The notes: generated from the sequence alone by a model not told the origin. Numbered from the stretch's first letter, positions 24,556 through 33,904 are shown. The stretch is DNA of 64,000 nucleotides from Streptomyces sp. NRRL F-6131 (GCA_000719695.1 JOHN01000029.1:62001-126000); one strand, 5' to 3'. Numbers and translations: made by a program.

Positions 24556-25968
24556 ATGAGCAGCACGCACTACGACGTCGTCGTTCTCGGCGCCGGCCCC
24601 GGCGGCTACACCGCGGCCGTCCGTTCCGCCCAGCTCGGCCTGAAGGTCGCCGTGGTCGAGTCGAAGTACTGGGGCGGGGTCTGCCTGAACGTCGGCTGCA
24701 TCCCCTCCAAGGCCCTGCTGCGCAACGCGGAGCTCGCCCACATCGTCACCAAGGAGGCCAAGACCTTCGGCATCAAGATCGAGGGCCAGGTCACCTTCGA
24801 CTACAGCGAGGCGTTCAAGCGCAGCCGCACCGTCGCCGACGGTCGCGTCAAGGGCGTCCACTACCTGATGAAGAAGAACGGCATCACCGAGTACGACGGC
24901 CGCGGCACCTTCGTCGACGACCACACCCTGCAGGTCGCCCTCAACGGCGGCGGCTTCGAGGTCGTCACCTTCGACCACTGCATCATCGCCGCCGGTGCCA
25001 CCACCCGGCTGCTCCCCGGCACCAGCCTGAGCGACCGCGTGGTCACCTACGAGGAGCAGATCCTCACCGAGGACCTCCCGGGCAGCATCATCATCGCCGG
25101 TGCCGGCGCGATCGGCGTCGAGTTCGCCTACGTGCTGCACAACTACGGCGTGCAGGTCACCATCGTCGAGTTCCTCGACCGGATGGTGCCGCTGGAGGAC
25201 GCCGACGTCTCCACCGAGCTGGCCAAGCAGTACCGCAAGCTCGGCATCCAGGTCCTCACCTCGACCCGGGTGGACTCGATCGACGACAAGGACCCGGCCG
25301 CCAAGGTCAAGGTCACCGTCACCACCAAGGACGGGCAGCAGCAGGTCCTGGAGGCCGACAAGGTGCTCCAGGCGATCGGCTTCGCTCCCCGCGTCCACGG
25401 CTACGGCCTGGAGAACACCGGCGTCAAGCTGACCGAGCGCGGCGCGATCGCGATCGACGGCCGGGGCCGGACCAACGTCCCGCACATCTTCGCCATCGGC
25501 GACGTCACCGCCAAGCTGATGCTGGCGCACGCCGCCGAGGCGATGGCCGTGATCGCCGCCGAGACCATCGGCGACGCGGAGACCATGGAGCTGGACTTCG
25601 CGATGATCCCGCGCGCGACCTACTGCCAGCCGCAGATCGCGAGCTTCGGCTACACCGAGGCGCAGGCCCGCGAGCTGGGCTACGACGTCAAGGTCGCCAA
25701 GTTCCCCTTCACGGCCAACGGCAAGGCGCACGGCCTGGGCCACCCGATCGGCTTCGTGAAGGTCATCTGCGACGACACGCACGGCGAGCTGCTCGGCGCC
25801 CACCTGATCGGCCCCGAGGTCACCGAGCTCCTCCCCGAGCTCACCCTGGCCCAGCAGTGGGACCTCACCGTCCACGAGGTCGCCCGCAACGTCCACGCCC
25901 ACCCGACCCTGGGCGAGGCCGTCAAGGAAGCGATCCACGGCCTGGCCGGCCACATGATCAACATGTGA
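24556..25968 (+). CDS. lpdA: Dihydrolipoyl dehydrogenase (E3)
   Basis: A 470-residue FAD- and NAD-dependent disulfide oxidoreductase that reoxidises dihydrolipoyl groups in 2-oxoacid dehydrogenase complexes. The FAD site is [15 protein letters not shown] (about 8-22). The redox disulfide is [13 protein letters not shown] (Cys43 and Cys48). The NAD-binding fold has [16 protein letters not shown], the second FAD contact is [19 protein letters not shown], and the dimer-interface active-site pair is HAHPTLGE. Length and motifs are all normal. GGAGGAA lies upstream of the ATG at 24556. It is monocistronic with a strong terminator; no E1 or E2 genes are adjacent, as is usual for the shared Streptomyces enzyme. 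Confidence 0.96.
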   Translation: MSSTHYDVVVLGAGPGGYTAAVRSAQLGLKVAVVESKYWGGVCLNVGCIPSKALLRNAELAHIVTKEAKTFGIKIEGQVTFDYSEAFKRSRTVADGRVKGVHYLMKKNGITEYDGRGTFVDDHTLQVALNGGGFEVVTFDHCIIAAGATTRLLPGTSLSDRVVTYEEQILTEDLPGSIIIAGAGAIGVEFAYVLHNYGVQVTIVEFLDRMVPLEDADVSTELAKQYRKLGIQVLTSTRVDSIDDKDPAAKVKVTVTTKDGQQQVLEADKVLQAIGFAPRVHGYGLENTGVKLTERGAIAIDGRGRTNVPHIFAIGDVTAKLMLAHAAEAMAVIAAETIGDAETMELDFAMIPRATYCQPQIASFGYTEAQARELGYDVKVAKFPFTANGKAHGLGHPIGFVKVICDDTHGELLGAHLIGPEVTELLPELTLAQQWDLTVHEVARNVHAHPTLGEAVKEAIHGLAGHMINM

Positions 25969-25985
25969 TCGACCACGTGCGTGAC

Positions 25986-26027
25986 CGGGCCCGTCCGGTG
26001 GGGAGTCCTCCCCGCCGGACGGGCCCG
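25986..26027 (+). terminator. Strong terminator after lpdA
   Basis: A 13-bp perfect stem (25986-25998 with 26015-26027) encloses a second GGGGAG/CTCCCC hairpin. It lies 17 bases after the lpdA stop, between convergent genes. Confidence 0.8.
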
Positions 26028-26106
26028 ACGCATGCCGGGCGGCCTCCGGCGTCCTGAGGACCCGCCCGGCTCCTGGCGGGGCGCCGGGCGGTCGGCCGGC
26101 GCAGGG

Positions 26107-26562
26107 TCAGGGGGTCGGGGACGGGGGGCGTTCGAAGAAGGACTCCAGGACGACGGTGGCCTGGGTGCCGTTGACGCCCTCGATGGCGTAGAGGCGGCGG
26201 AGGACGTCCTGGAGGTGCTCGGTGGTCGCCGTGCGGACCTTGACCAGGACCGAGGCGGCGCCGGCGATGACGTGGGCTTCCTCGATCTCGGGGACCGCGG
26301 CGAAGGCCTCGGCCGAATCGCCCATCCAGGCGGACGAGTCGACCATGACGAAGGCGAGCACGCCGAGCCCGAGGGCCTTCGGGTCCACGTCCACCGTGGT
26401 GCGGCGCACGACGCCGCGCTCGCGCAGTTTGCGCACCCGGTCGTGGGCGGCGGCGGTGGAGAGCCCCACGGCCTTGCCGAGCGCCGCGTAGGCCTGTCCG
26501 GCGTCCTGCTGGAGCAGTGCGAGGAGGGCGCGGTCGGTGTCGTCCAGATTGTCGATGGCCAT
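26107..26562 (-). CDS. Lrp/AsnC family transcriptional regulator
   Basis: A 151-residue regulator. The N-terminal helix-turn-helix is LDDTDRALLALLQQDAGQAY with LGKAVGLSTAAAHDRVRKL, and the C-terminal RAM domain includes GLGVLAFVMVD, EIEEAHVIAGAASVLVKVRT and LQDVLRRLYAIEGVNGTQATVVLE. Members bind amino acids or related ligands and usually control a neighbouring gene. It is divergent, with a 73-base spacer, from an SMP-30-type lactonase, the likely target. The ATG at 26562 starts the HTH domain; upstream codons in frame are AT-rich spacer sequence. Confidence 0.9.
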   Translation of the reverse strand: MAIDNLDDTDRALLALLQQDAGQAYAALGKAVGLSTAAAHDRVRKLRERGVVRRTTVDVDPKALGLGVLAFVMVDSSAWMGDSAEAFAAVPEIEEAHVIAGAASVLVKVRTATTEHLQDVLRRLYAIEGVNGTQATVVLESFFERPPSPTP

Positions 26563-26635
26563 GGTGAAACCATATCTCGTTCTGCCATACTCTTGATCAT
26601 CAGAATGACGTTCGGTCGTTAGCGATAGGACATGA
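26563..26635. promoter_or_regulatory. Divergent AsnC/SMP-30 promoter with inverted repeat
   Basis: This AT-rich 73-base spacer holds TTCTG (26580-26584) and CAGAA (26601-26605) as inverted arms with TGATCA between. An Lrp/AsnC protein would be expected to bind here. Both genes' promoters must lie inside it. Confidence 0.5.
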
Positions 26636-27559
26636 ATGATGTCTGGTGAGATTGAGTTCGGACTGTACGAGATCCTGGACGACAGGTTCCGGCCCTGCAC
26701 CTACGGTGACACCCGGCTCGAACTGCTCCACGGCGACTGCCGCTGGGCCGAGGGCCCGCTCTACCTGCCCGCCTGGCGTCAGGTGATCTGGAGCGACATC
26801 CCCAACGACCGGATCCTGCGCTGGGACGAGTCCACCGGAGCGATCAGCACCTTCCGTTCGGCCGCCGGGCACAGCAACGGCAACACCCTCGACCGCGAGG
26901 GCCGTCTGATCACCTGCGAGCAGGGCAACCGGCGCGTCACCAGGACCGAGCACGACGGGACCGTCACCGTCCTCGCGAGCCACTACGGCGGCAAGCGGCT
27001 CAACTCGCCCAATGACGCGGTGGTCCGCTCGGACGGCGCGATCTGGTTCTCCGATCCGGACTTCGGCATCACCAGCGACTACGAGGGCCACATCGCCGAG
27101 AGCGAGATCGGCGCCTGCAACGTCTACCGGATCGACCCGGACAGCGGCGAGGTCCAGCTCGCCGCCGACGGCTTCCGCGGCCCCAACGGGCTCCTGCTCT
27201 CCCACGACGAGCAGCGGCTCTACGTCTCCGACAGCCGTGCCGCGCACATCCGCGTCCTCGACATCCGCGAGGACGGCACCCTGGGCGGCGACCGCGTCCA
27301 CATCGAGGGCAGGGGCAGCCGCTTCGACAACATCCGCTTCGACCGCGACGGGCGGCTCTGGGCAGCGGCCTTCGGCGACGGGGTCCACTGCTACGCCGAG
27401 GACGGCACGCTCATCGGCCGGCTGCTCGTGCCCGAGCCGGTCTCCAACCTCACCTTCGGCGGCCCGAAGAACAACCGCCTCTTCATCACCGCCACCACCT
27501 CGCTGTACTCGCTGGTGACCTCGATGAGCGGCACCCACCGCGTCCGCCGCCACCCGTGA
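26636..27559 (+). CDS. SMP-30/gluconolactonase family protein
   Basis: A 307-residue six-bladed propeller lactonase-type enzyme. Metal-site residues of the family are visible: Glu in WAEGPLYLP, Asn in LNSPNDAVV, Asn in RGPNGLLLS and Asp in LYVSDSRA. Related proteins hydrolyse sugar or other lactones with Ca2+ or Zn2+. An AGGA ribosome site serves ATGs at 26636 and 26639; the first is used here. It is divergent from an AsnC regulator, which suggests that the enzyme is induced by an amino-acid-like or sugar-acid ligand. The substrate is not determined. Confidence 0.88.
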   Translation: MMSGEIEFGLYEILDDRFRPCTYGDTRLELLHGDCRWAEGPLYLPAWRQVIWSDIPNDRILRWDESTGAISTFRSAAGHSNGNTLDREGRLITCEQGNRRVTRTEHDGTVTVLASHYGGKRLNSPNDAVVRSDGAIWFSDPDFGITSDYEGHIAESEIGACNVYRIDPDSGEVQLAADGFRGPNGLLLSHDEQRLYVSDSRAAHIRVLDIREDGTLGGDRVHIEGRGSRFDNIRFDRDGRLWAAAFGDGVHCYAEDGTLIGRLLVPEPVSNLTFGGPKNNRLFITATTSLYSLVTSMSGTHRVRRHP

Positions 27560-27568
27560 CGCACCGCC

Positions 27569-27606
27569 CGGCCCGGTGCGACGCGTCGACGCGTCCCACC
27601 GGGCCG
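27569..27606 (+). terminator. Terminator after the SMP-30 gene
   Basis: CGGCCCGGTG (27569-27578) pairs with CACCGGGCCG (27597-27606); the loop contains an ACGCGTCGACGCGT palindrome. It begins 10 bases after the stop. Confidence 0.65.
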
Positions 27607-27794
27607 CCGCGAAGGTGCCACCGGGGTGGCGTGGTCGTCAAGGCGCCACGGTCGTCAAGGTGCCGTCAAGGCGGGGCCGGTCCGCGTAGGCCGTGCGTCA
27701 AGGAGGGGTGACCGGGGGCGACGGCGGGGGTGGACTGGAGCTGCGGGCGGGACCGTCCGAGGCCCACGCCGCGACCGGAAGGATGCGACCCACC

Positions 27795-28031
27795 ATGACC
27801 GAGTACCAGGTGCTCTCCGACGACCCCCGGAGTCCCCGGGCGGCCGGAGCCGCGGAGGAGGCCGTGCTGCGCCGGCTGCTGCACGGGGCCGTCTTCGACC
27901 CCCGGAGCGCCCGGATCGCCCGGAGCGCTCAGCCGTCCCACGTCGCCCCCGCGACGGTGACGGACCCCGCGCCGGAGCAGCGTCGTACGACCGCCGCACA
28001 CTGCCGCTACGCCATGGACTACGAGGACTGA
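27795..28031 (+). CDS. 78-residue hypothetical protein upstream of a decarboxylase-like gene
   Basis: A small cytoplasmic protein with no family I recognise. It has an acidic start (MTEYQVLSDDPRSP), a helix (AEEAVLRRLLHGAVFD), an Ala/Pro/Thr-rich middle and a distinctive end (AHCRYAMDYED). GGAAGGA lies 11 bases before the ATG at 27795, slightly far. It ends 91 bases before the DAP-decarboxylase-like gene on the same strand, so co-transcription is plausible. High codon-position GC supports coding. A role as a peptide substrate of the neighbouring enzyme would be speculation. Confidence 0.5.
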   Translation: MTEYQVLSDDPRSPRAAGAAEEAVLRRLLHGAVFDPRSARIARSAQPSHVAPATVTDPAPEQRRTTAAHCRYAMDYED

Positions 28032-28122
28032 CGCCCGCCGGCCGGCGCCCCGAGCCCCCGAGCCCCCGCGCCGCCGACCCCGTCCCGTCCCCCTCCCGTC
28101 CTGTTCCGACCAGGAGCACCGT

Positions 28123-29496
28123 GTGACGACCACCCTGCGCACCCCTCAGTCCACCGCGTCCACCCACTCCACCCACCCCACCCCGCCGCCCGCCGCTCCG
28201 CTCGGCAGCCCCTGGCCCGCCTCCGCCCGGCCCGGCCCCGGCGGCGACCTGCTGATCGGCGGTGTCGGACTGGCCGAGGCAGCCGACCGCTTCGGCACCC
28301 CGCTCTACGTCCTCGACGAGCAGGAGTTCCGCTCCCGCGCCCGGGCCTTCCGCCGCGCCCTGCCGACGGCGGAGGTCCTCTACGCCGCCAAGGCCTTCCT
28401 CTGCAGCGCGGTGGTGGACTGGGCCGCCGACGAGGGGCTCGGGCTCGACGTCTGTTCGGCCGGCGAGCTGCGCCTCGCCGCGGCCGCGGGTTTCCCGTCC
28501 GAGCGCATCCTGCTGCACGGCAACGCCAAGACCCCCGAGGAGCTCCGTCTCGCCCGCCGTCTGCGGGTCGGCCGGATCGTCGTCGACGGCGCCGCCGAGA
28601 TTCCCCGGCTGGCCGCCCTGGCGGTCGCGGACACCCCGCAGCGGGTCCTGGTGCGGGTCCTGCCCGGCGTGGCCGCCGGACACCACCGCGCGGTGCGGAC
28701 CGGCGTCGACGGGCAGAAGTTCGGCTTCCGGATCACCGGCGGGGACGCCGCCGACGCGATTTCCCGGATCCTCGGTCAGCCCGGCCTCGAACTCACCGGC
28801 CTGCACTGCCACCTGGGCTCCCAGATCACCGGGACCGGGCCCTACCTCGAGGCCGTCGACCGACTGGTCGAACTCCTCGCCCAGGTCCGCGACCGGCACG
28901 GCGTGGAACTGCCCGAACTCGACCTCGGCGGCGGTCACGGCGTCCGCTACCTCGCCGGGGACGAGGAACTGGACCCGGCGCGCTTCGCCGCCGGGGCCAC
29001 CGCCAGGCTCACCGCCCGTTGCGCCGAGCACGGTCTGGCCGTCCCCCGGCTGCTGGTCGAGCCCGGCCGTGCGATCGCCGCCCCGTCCGGCGTGGCCGTC
29101 TACCGCGTCCTGTCGGTCAAGCGCGGCACCGACGGGCGGGCCTTCGCGGCGGTCGACGGCGGCATGAGCGACAATCCGCGCCCCGCGCTCTACGGCTCCG
29201 CGTACGAGGTGCGGACGGTCGGCCGGCCCGTCGAAGGACCGACCGCGACCTTCGACGTGGTCGGCCGGCACTGCGAGGCCGGCGACGTCCTGGTGCACGG
29301 CGCCACGCTGCCGGCGGACCTGCGCCCGGGGGACCTGCTGGCCGTGCCCGCCGCCGGGGCCTACCAGCTCTCGATGGCCTCCGGCTACAACCTGGTCGGC
29401 CGGCCACCGGTCGCCGCCGTGCGCGAGGGCCGGCTGCGGCTGCTGATCCGTCGGGAGACCGTCGAGGACCTCCGCGCCCGCGAGGTCGGCCGCTGA
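28123..29496 (+). CDS. Diaminopimelate/ornithine decarboxylase-like PLP enzyme (fold type III)
   Basis: A 457-residue alanine-racemase-fold decarboxylase. Key elements are present: PLP lysine in VLYAAKAFLC (about 89), HCHLGSQITG (His stacking on PLP), the phosphate loop DLGGGHGVRY, EPGRAIAAPSG, the dimer-contributed active-site Cys in GRHCEAGD, and YQLSMASGYN. These fit meso-diaminopimelate decarboxylase (LysA-like). The 40-residue Thr/Pro/Ser-rich N-terminus is extra. A second lysA-like gene in Streptomyces often belongs to specialised metabolism, so the true substrate may differ. The GTG at 28123 follows CAGGAG. A tandem repeat follows the stop. Confidence 0.85.
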   Translation: MTTTLRTPQSTASTHSTHPTPPPAAPLGSPWPASARPGPGGDLLIGGVGLAEAADRFGTPLYVLDEQEFRSRARAFRRALPTAEVLYAAKAFLCSAVVDWAADEGLGLDVCSAGELRLAAAAGFPSERILLHGNAKTPEELRLARRLRVGRIVVDGAAEIPRLAALAVADTPQRVLVRVLPGVAAGHHRAVRTGVDGQKFGFRITGGDAADAISRILGQPGLELTGLHCHLGSQITGTGPYLEAVDRLVELLAQVRDRHGVELPELDLGGGHGVRYLAGDEELDPARFAAGATARLTARCAEHGLAVPRLLVEPGRAIAAPSGVAVYRVLSVKRGTDGRAFAAVDGGMSDNPRPALYGSAYEVRTVGRPVEGPTATFDVVGRHCEAGDVLVHGATLPADLRPGDLLAVPAAGAYQLSMASGYNLVGRPPVAAVREGRLRLLIRRETVEDLRAREVGR

Positions 29497-29534
29497 CGGT
29501 CCGGCTCCCGACGGCGCCCGACCGCCGTCGCCCG

Positions 29535-29606
29535 GTCCGTGGGAACGGTCCCTGGGAACGGCCCGTAGGAAGGCCCCGTAGGAAGGCCCCGTAGGAACGG
29601 TCCGTC
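29535..29606. repeat. Short tandem repeat after the decarboxylase gene
   Basis: Five imperfect copies of a 13-15 base unit of the form GTAGGAAGGCCCC; the two central copies are identical. It fills much of the 254-base gap 29497-29750, which holds no other feature beyond the promoter of the next gene. Confidence 0.6.
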
Positions 29607-29750
29607 GGCAATCCGTCGAACACCTGCCCACGCATCCCCAACTGCCCTTCTCCACCGGGAGTTTATTGCTCATCGAACCCTGGGTACTGGTGCGTCGCCC
29701 GTCCGGGGACAGGCCCCGGAACCACCGGGACAAGGGGGGAGCACTCCCGT

Positions 29751-31088
29751 ATGCGCACGTATCGAACGCGCCGGAACGGCGCCAGGGCGACGGCGCTGCT
29801 GGCCACCGTCCTCATGCTGCTGCTCGGCCTGCCGAGGGGAGCCGGCGCCGTGCCGGTCCGCGGCTGGACCGGCTGGTCGATCCTCATGTGCAAGGTCTCG
29901 GACAACGCGTCAGAACCGCACACCGCCGCCTGGCTCCGGAACTTCTTCACCGACTCCGGGGCCGGGACCGGAGGCATGTACGACTACTTCAACCGCGTCT
30001 CGGCCGGAGCCGTGCAGATCCGCAACTCCAACGCCGCCGGCTGGTACACCATGCCCTACACCCTCGCCCAGGAGCAGGGCCGCGACCGGTGGACCCGCTT
30101 CCAGGACTGCGTCGCCGCCGCCCGCGCCGGTGGCTACAACGTCCCGGCCGGGCACCGGACGATCGTCGTCACCAACGTCGGCATCGACTGGTGGGGCGCC
30201 GGTGGCGCGGTCTACCTGGACGGCACCGGTCTGGGCTCGGTCTCCGTCGCCCACGAGATGCTGCACGGCTACGGACTGGGCCACTCCTTCTCCAACGACA
30301 CGAGCTACCGCAACGCGCCCTGGTCCGCGCCGGGCGAGTACGACGACCCGTGGGACGAGATGAGCGCCGCCAACGTCTACGCCTCGGGCACCGGCGGCAC
30401 CTACGGCAACAGCCAACCGGTCGGCCTGGCCGGGTACCACCTCGACAAGCTCGGCTGGATCGACCACAGCCGGGTGGCCGTCGCACCGGCCGGCTGGAGC
30501 AGTTACACCCTGACCTCGTTCCAGAGCGACGACGGGGCGCACCCGCAACTGCTCCGCGTCCCGATCGGGTCGGACCCGTTCCACTACTACACCGTGGAGT
30601 TCACCCGGAAGCTCGGTTACTCCGCGGGCATCCCGAACGACGTGGTGCTGATCCACGAGATCGTCAACGGCACGCCCTACCTCCAGCGGACCCTGGACGG
30701 CGGCGCGCGCCTGCCCGTCACCTCGCTCAACGCCAACGGCGACTCGATCTCCACCTCGATCAGCGGCGGCACCGCGAACGTCACCGTCCACTCGGCCACC
30801 TCGGTGGCGGTGTACGGGCCGAACAGCTGTGTCTCCGGGTACGTCTGGCGCGACGGCGACTACCGCGACTACACCTGCGTGCCGCCGGCGACCCGCTCCC
30901 AGGCCGCCGCCGACAACGCGGTGCGCTACAGCCGCTGGGTGTCCGGCCCCTACGGCCCGCACACCTGTGTCTCCGGGTACGTCTGGCGCGAGGCCTGGCC
31001 GGGCGACGACGTCTGCGTGGTGCCCGCCGTCCGCTCCCAGGCCGCGGCCGACAACGCCGCGGCGCCCTCCCGGGTCCTGCACCCCTGA
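29751..31088 (+). CDS. Secreted zinc metalloprotease (HExxHxxGxxH) with C-terminal tandem repeats
   Basis: A 445-residue exported protein. A signal peptide (ATALLATVLMLLLGLPRGAGA) precedes a metalloprotease domain with the extended zinc motif HEMLHGYGLGH (about residues 168-178), as in metzincin or M6-like enzymes. Trp/Tyr-rich strands follow. The C-terminus has two 40-residue repeats of CVSGYVWRDGDYRDYTC type, each ending RSQAAADNA; this module recurs in secreted Streptomyces proteins and may bind the cell surface or a polymer. A GGGGGGAG ribosome site precedes the ATG at 29751. It is monocistronic, with a terminator shared with a convergent gene. Confidence 0.85.
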   Translation: MRTYRTRRNGARATALLATVLMLLLGLPRGAGAVPVRGWTGWSILMCKVSDNASEPHTAAWLRNFFTDSGAGTGGMYDYFNRVSAGAVQIRNSNAAGWYTMPYTLAQEQGRDRWTRFQDCVAAARAGGYNVPAGHRTIVVTNVGIDWWGAGGAVYLDGTGLGSVSVAHEMLHGYGLGHSFSNDTSYRNAPWSAPGEYDDPWDEMSAANVYASGTGGTYGNSQPVGLAGYHLDKLGWIDHSRVAVAPAGWSSYTLTSFQSDDGAHPQLLRVPIGSDPFHYYTVEFTRKLGYSAGIPNDVVLIHEIVNGTPYLQRTLDGGARLPVTSLNANGDSISTSISGGTANVTVHSATSVAVYGPNSCVSGYVWRDGDYRDYTCVPPATRSQAAADNAVRYSRWVSGPYGPHTCVSGYVWREAWPGDDVCVVPAVRSQAAADNAAAPSRVLHP

Positions 31089-31141
31089 CGCGGCCGGACC
31101 CGGTCCTGCACCCCTTGACGGACCCGGTCGGGAGCGGGCCA

Positions 31142-31189
31142 GGACGGTGCGGTGCCCGCGCGGCGGGAGAGCCGGGCACCGCACCGTCC
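31142..31189. terminator. Bidirectional terminator between convergent secreted-protein genes
   Basis: A 17-bp perfect stem (31142-31158 with 31173-31189) and 14-base loop separate the plus-strand protease (stop 31088) and the minus-strand glycosidase (stop 31199). Confidence 0.8.
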
Positions 31190-31198
31190 GGTCGGGCA

Positions 31199-32863
31199 CT
31201 ACCCGACCGGCCAGCCGTCGACCGTGGTGACGGTGCGGTGGTAGGGGCCGTCCGGCCCGCTGCTGCGGTAGTCCTCCGTGGAGGTGCCGGTGCGGACGGT
31301 GGTGTCGCCGTCGTGACGGTGGGCGGACGGCCGCAGGGTGTGGTCGACGGTGCTGCGGTCGGTCACCCGGGCGCCGGTCGCCGTGGTGGCTTCGCGGTGG
31401 TAGCCGAGGTCCATGGCGGTGCGCTGGTCGGTGCTGCCGGCCGGGGCGTCGACGTACCGGTAGGTGACGTCCAGCGGCTGGCTCTCGCGCACGGTGGTGG
31501 TGCGGCGCGGGCCGGAGCCCCAGGTGGCGGTGGTGCGGGTGAGGTCGGTGCGGTTGCGCAGGGTCAGGTCGTTGCCGCTCGCCCGGAACTTCTGGGTGGA
31601 GGCGAAGACGAGGTCGTCGCGGACCTCGGTGGTGACCCGGCCGTGCGAGGTCTGCACCCAGCCGCGGGCCAGGTCGTGCCGGGCCGCGGTGACCGTCCAG
31701 TCGCCGCTGCCGCCGCCGTGGTCGGCGAGGGCGGTGGCGGTGGTGGCGTCAGGGGCGACCCGGTGTTCGGTCAGCTGTCCGGTGGTGCGGGCCGCGCCGT
31801 GGTCGACCTCGGCGAAGAGGTTGACCTGGCCGCTCCAGAGGTCGTTGGTGCGGGCCTCGGCGGCGTTGACGGCGATCCCGATCCGGTGCGGGCGGCCGTC
31901 CACCAGCAGCCCGGCGTACGGGGTGAGGTCCAGCCGGTAGGCGGGCAGGTCGAAGGCGAAGATTCCCGGGGTGGGCCGCCAGAGCAGCGGGTCCCAGCCG
32001 CCGGTGTAGATCACGGGGTACGGCCAGACCGCGCCGGCCACCCGCCCGTCGATGCTGAGCCGCAGTTCACGGAACGGGCCCTGGCCGCAGACACCGGTCC
32101 CGGGGTTGGCCCGGGCGAACTCCTCGGGCGCGGAGGCGTACGCGAACTCCTCGCAGGCACCGCCGCCGCGGGCGTACACCTCGGCGGTGAGGCGCTCCAG
32201 GTTGGGCGGGAAGGTGAGCTCGGCGGTGCTGCCGGGCGTCGCCCGGTCCAGCCCGAACGGGCCGGTGGTGAGCAGCCGGTCGGCGGTGCGGGCGGCGGGC
32301 CACCGCGCTGAGGTGGTGTAGAAGGTCAGGCTGGCGGAGATCCGGAACACGCCGGTGTAGGTGTCGTCCGTGACGTTGGCGAGGTCGAAGGCGAAGGGCT
32401 GCGCCCCGCCGGCGAACAGCGGCGCGTAGCGGGTGACATCGCGTTCGAGCGCCCACTCGATGCCGTCCTTGGACGGTTCGGGCGTGGAGGAGAGCAGCAC
32501 CTGCACCCCACCGATCCGGACGGTGAACAGCCGGTCGAACTGCCGCCCGGCGACCTGTCCGTGGAGGTCCAGCACGACCGCGGACCAGGGGCCCGCGCAG
32601 TCGGCGGGCGGGGTGGCGGTGGCGGTGTACGGGGTGTCCGGCGGGTTCCCGTAGCCGCTGCGGAAGGGCTGGTCGTGCATGACCTCGACGGTGCAGGACC
32701 GGGTGTCCGGGCGGGTGAGCGGCTTCGCCGCGGTGAACGGGTCGTGGTAGTCGGTGCCGAAGTCGGCGTGTGCGGGCCCGGCGGCCGTCAGCGCCCCGGT
32801 GAGGGCGAGGAGGACGGCGCCGGCGAGCCGGCCGGCTCGGCGGATCAGCGGATGGACGGCCAA
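31199..32863 (-). CDS. Secreted PNGase A-like peptide-N-glycosidase
   Basis: A 554-residue exported protein of the peptide-N4-(N-acetyl-beta-glucosaminyl)asparagine amidase A type, which removes N-glycans from peptides. A signal peptide (GRLAGAVLLALTGALTAAG) is followed by PNGase A-like sequence: CAGPWSAVVLDLHGQVAGRQ, DRLFTVRIGGVQVLLSSTPE, GIEWALERDVTRYAPLF. The C-terminal half is beta-rich (FDLPAYRLDLTPYAGLL). The TTG at 32863 is chosen because GGGAGAGG precedes it and a signal peptide starts there; no ATG or GTG fits better. Together with the neighbouring protease and M28 peptidase it suggests scavenging of glycoproteins. The family call is from memory of motifs. Confidence 0.8.
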   Translation of the reverse strand: MAVHPLIRRAGRLAGAVLLALTGALTAAGPAHADFGTDYHDPFTAAKPLTRPDTRSCTVEVMHDQPFRSGYGNPPDTPYTATATPPADCAGPWSAVVLDLHGQVAGRQFDRLFTVRIGGVQVLLSSTPEPSKDGIEWALERDVTRYAPLFAGGAQPFAFDLANVTDDTYTGVFRISASLTFYTTSARWPAARTADRLLTTGPFGLDRATPGSTAELTFPPNLERLTAEVYARGGGACEEFAYASAPEEFARANPGTGVCGQGPFRELRLSIDGRVAGAVWPYPVIYTGGWDPLLWRPTPGIFAFDLPAYRLDLTPYAGLLVDGRPHRIGIAVNAAEARTNDLWSGQVNLFAEVDHGAARTTGQLTEHRVAPDATTATALADHGGGSGDWTVTAARHDLARGWVQTSHGRVTTEVRDDLVFASTQKFRASGNDLTLRNRTDLTRTTATWGSGPRRTTTVRESQPLDVTYRYVDAPAGSTDQRTAMDLGYHREATTATGARVTDRSTVDHTLRPSAHRHDGDTTVRTGTSTEDYRSSGPDGPYHRTVTTVDGWPVG

Positions 32864-33059
32864 GGGTGGCCCTCTCCCGGCCGACCGGAGGCCCGGGGGC
32901 CCGGAGGGCGGGGGCGGGAACGGTCGGCGCGTAGCTCGTCGGACGGTTCCGGCATCCTCCCGAGTGTGGCATGCAAGCGTCAAGCGATGGGTGTCGGCCT
33001 CCCGGCGACGTCTCCCCGGCGGTGCTTCCCCGGCGGTGCGCACACGGCAGGATGGCCGG

Positions 33060-33791
33060 GTGACCGACACCATCCTCAACCTCTGGCGGCAGCACCTCGG
33101 CGCCGTGCCGGAGGAGACCTGGGACCGCACCGACCTGACGGTCCTCATCCTCGCGGACACCGGCATCTCCGAACTGCCCCCCTCCCTGGGCCGGTTGCGC
33201 CGGCTGCGCACCCTCGACCTCGGGCACAACCGGATCTCCGCCGTACCGGAGGAGATCGGCGAGCTCACCGGACTCACCGACTTCCTCTACCTGCACGACA
33301 ACGCGCTCACCGCCCTCCCGGCCTCCCTCGGCCGGCTCACCGCGCTCCGCTACCTCAACGTCGGGGAGAACCGGATCACCGAACTCCCCGACACGGTGGG
33401 CCGGATGACCGGTCTGGTCGAACTCCGCGCCCAGCACAACCGGCTCACCGCGCTGCCCGACCCGCTCGGCGGCCTCCCCGCACTGCGCGAACTCTGGCTG
33501 CGCGGCAACGCGTTGACCGGCCTGCCGGCGTCCTTCGGCGGTCTCGCCGAACTGCGCGAACTCGAACTCCGCGAGAACGCGCTCACCGAGGTGCCCCCGG
33601 CCCTGGCCGGCCTCCCGCGGCTGCGTCGGCTCGACCTGCGCGGCAACCGGATCGCCGAGCTGCCGCCCTGGCTGGCGGACGGGTCCGGGCTGCCCGCGCT
33701 GGAGAAGCTGGACCTGCGGTGGAACCCGGTCGACCCGGCGCCGGCCCTGCTCGCCTCCCTGGCGGCGCGCGGCTGCGAGGTCCTGCACTGA
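33060..33791 (+). CDS. Leucine-rich repeat protein
   Basis: A 243-residue cytoplasmic protein made almost wholly of about nine 23-residue leucine-rich repeats of the form LPxSLGRLTALRxLxLxxNxIxx. There is no signal peptide, membrane segment or enzymatic domain, so it is a binding module that probably contacts another protein. The GTG at 33060 follows an AGGA ribosome site. It has no operon partner: the gene upstream is divergent and the next one has its own leader and attenuator. Repeat homogeneity at the DNA level is modest. Confidence 0.85.
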   Translation: MTDTILNLWRQHLGAVPEETWDRTDLTVLILADTGISELPPSLGRLRRLRTLDLGHNRISAVPEEIGELTGLTDFLYLHDNALTALPASLGRLTALRYLNVGENRITELPDTVGRMTGLVELRAQHNRLTALPDPLGGLPALRELWLRGNALTGLPASFGGLAELRELELRENALTEVPPALAGLPRLRRLDLRGNRIAELPPWLADGSGLPALEKLDLRWNPVDPAPALLASLAARGCEVLH

Positions 33792-33867
33792 GGTCCTGCA
33801 CTGAGGGCTTGCACCGAGGGCCTGCACCGAGGGCCGGACCACGGGCGGGTCGCCGGTGGAAAACCGG

Positions 33868-33897
33868 TGGCAGGCCGGGACGGTCCGCTGTTAGCGT
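33868..33897 (+). promoter_or_regulatory. Promoter of the thrS-like leader transcript
   Basis: A TAGCGT -10 box (33892-33897) has a weak -35-like TGGCAG 18 bases upstream. The predicted start site falls next to the leader-peptide ATG (33905), so the leader peptide may be translated from a leaderless mRNA. Confidence 0.4.
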
Positions 33898-33904
33898 GGA
33901 CGAC

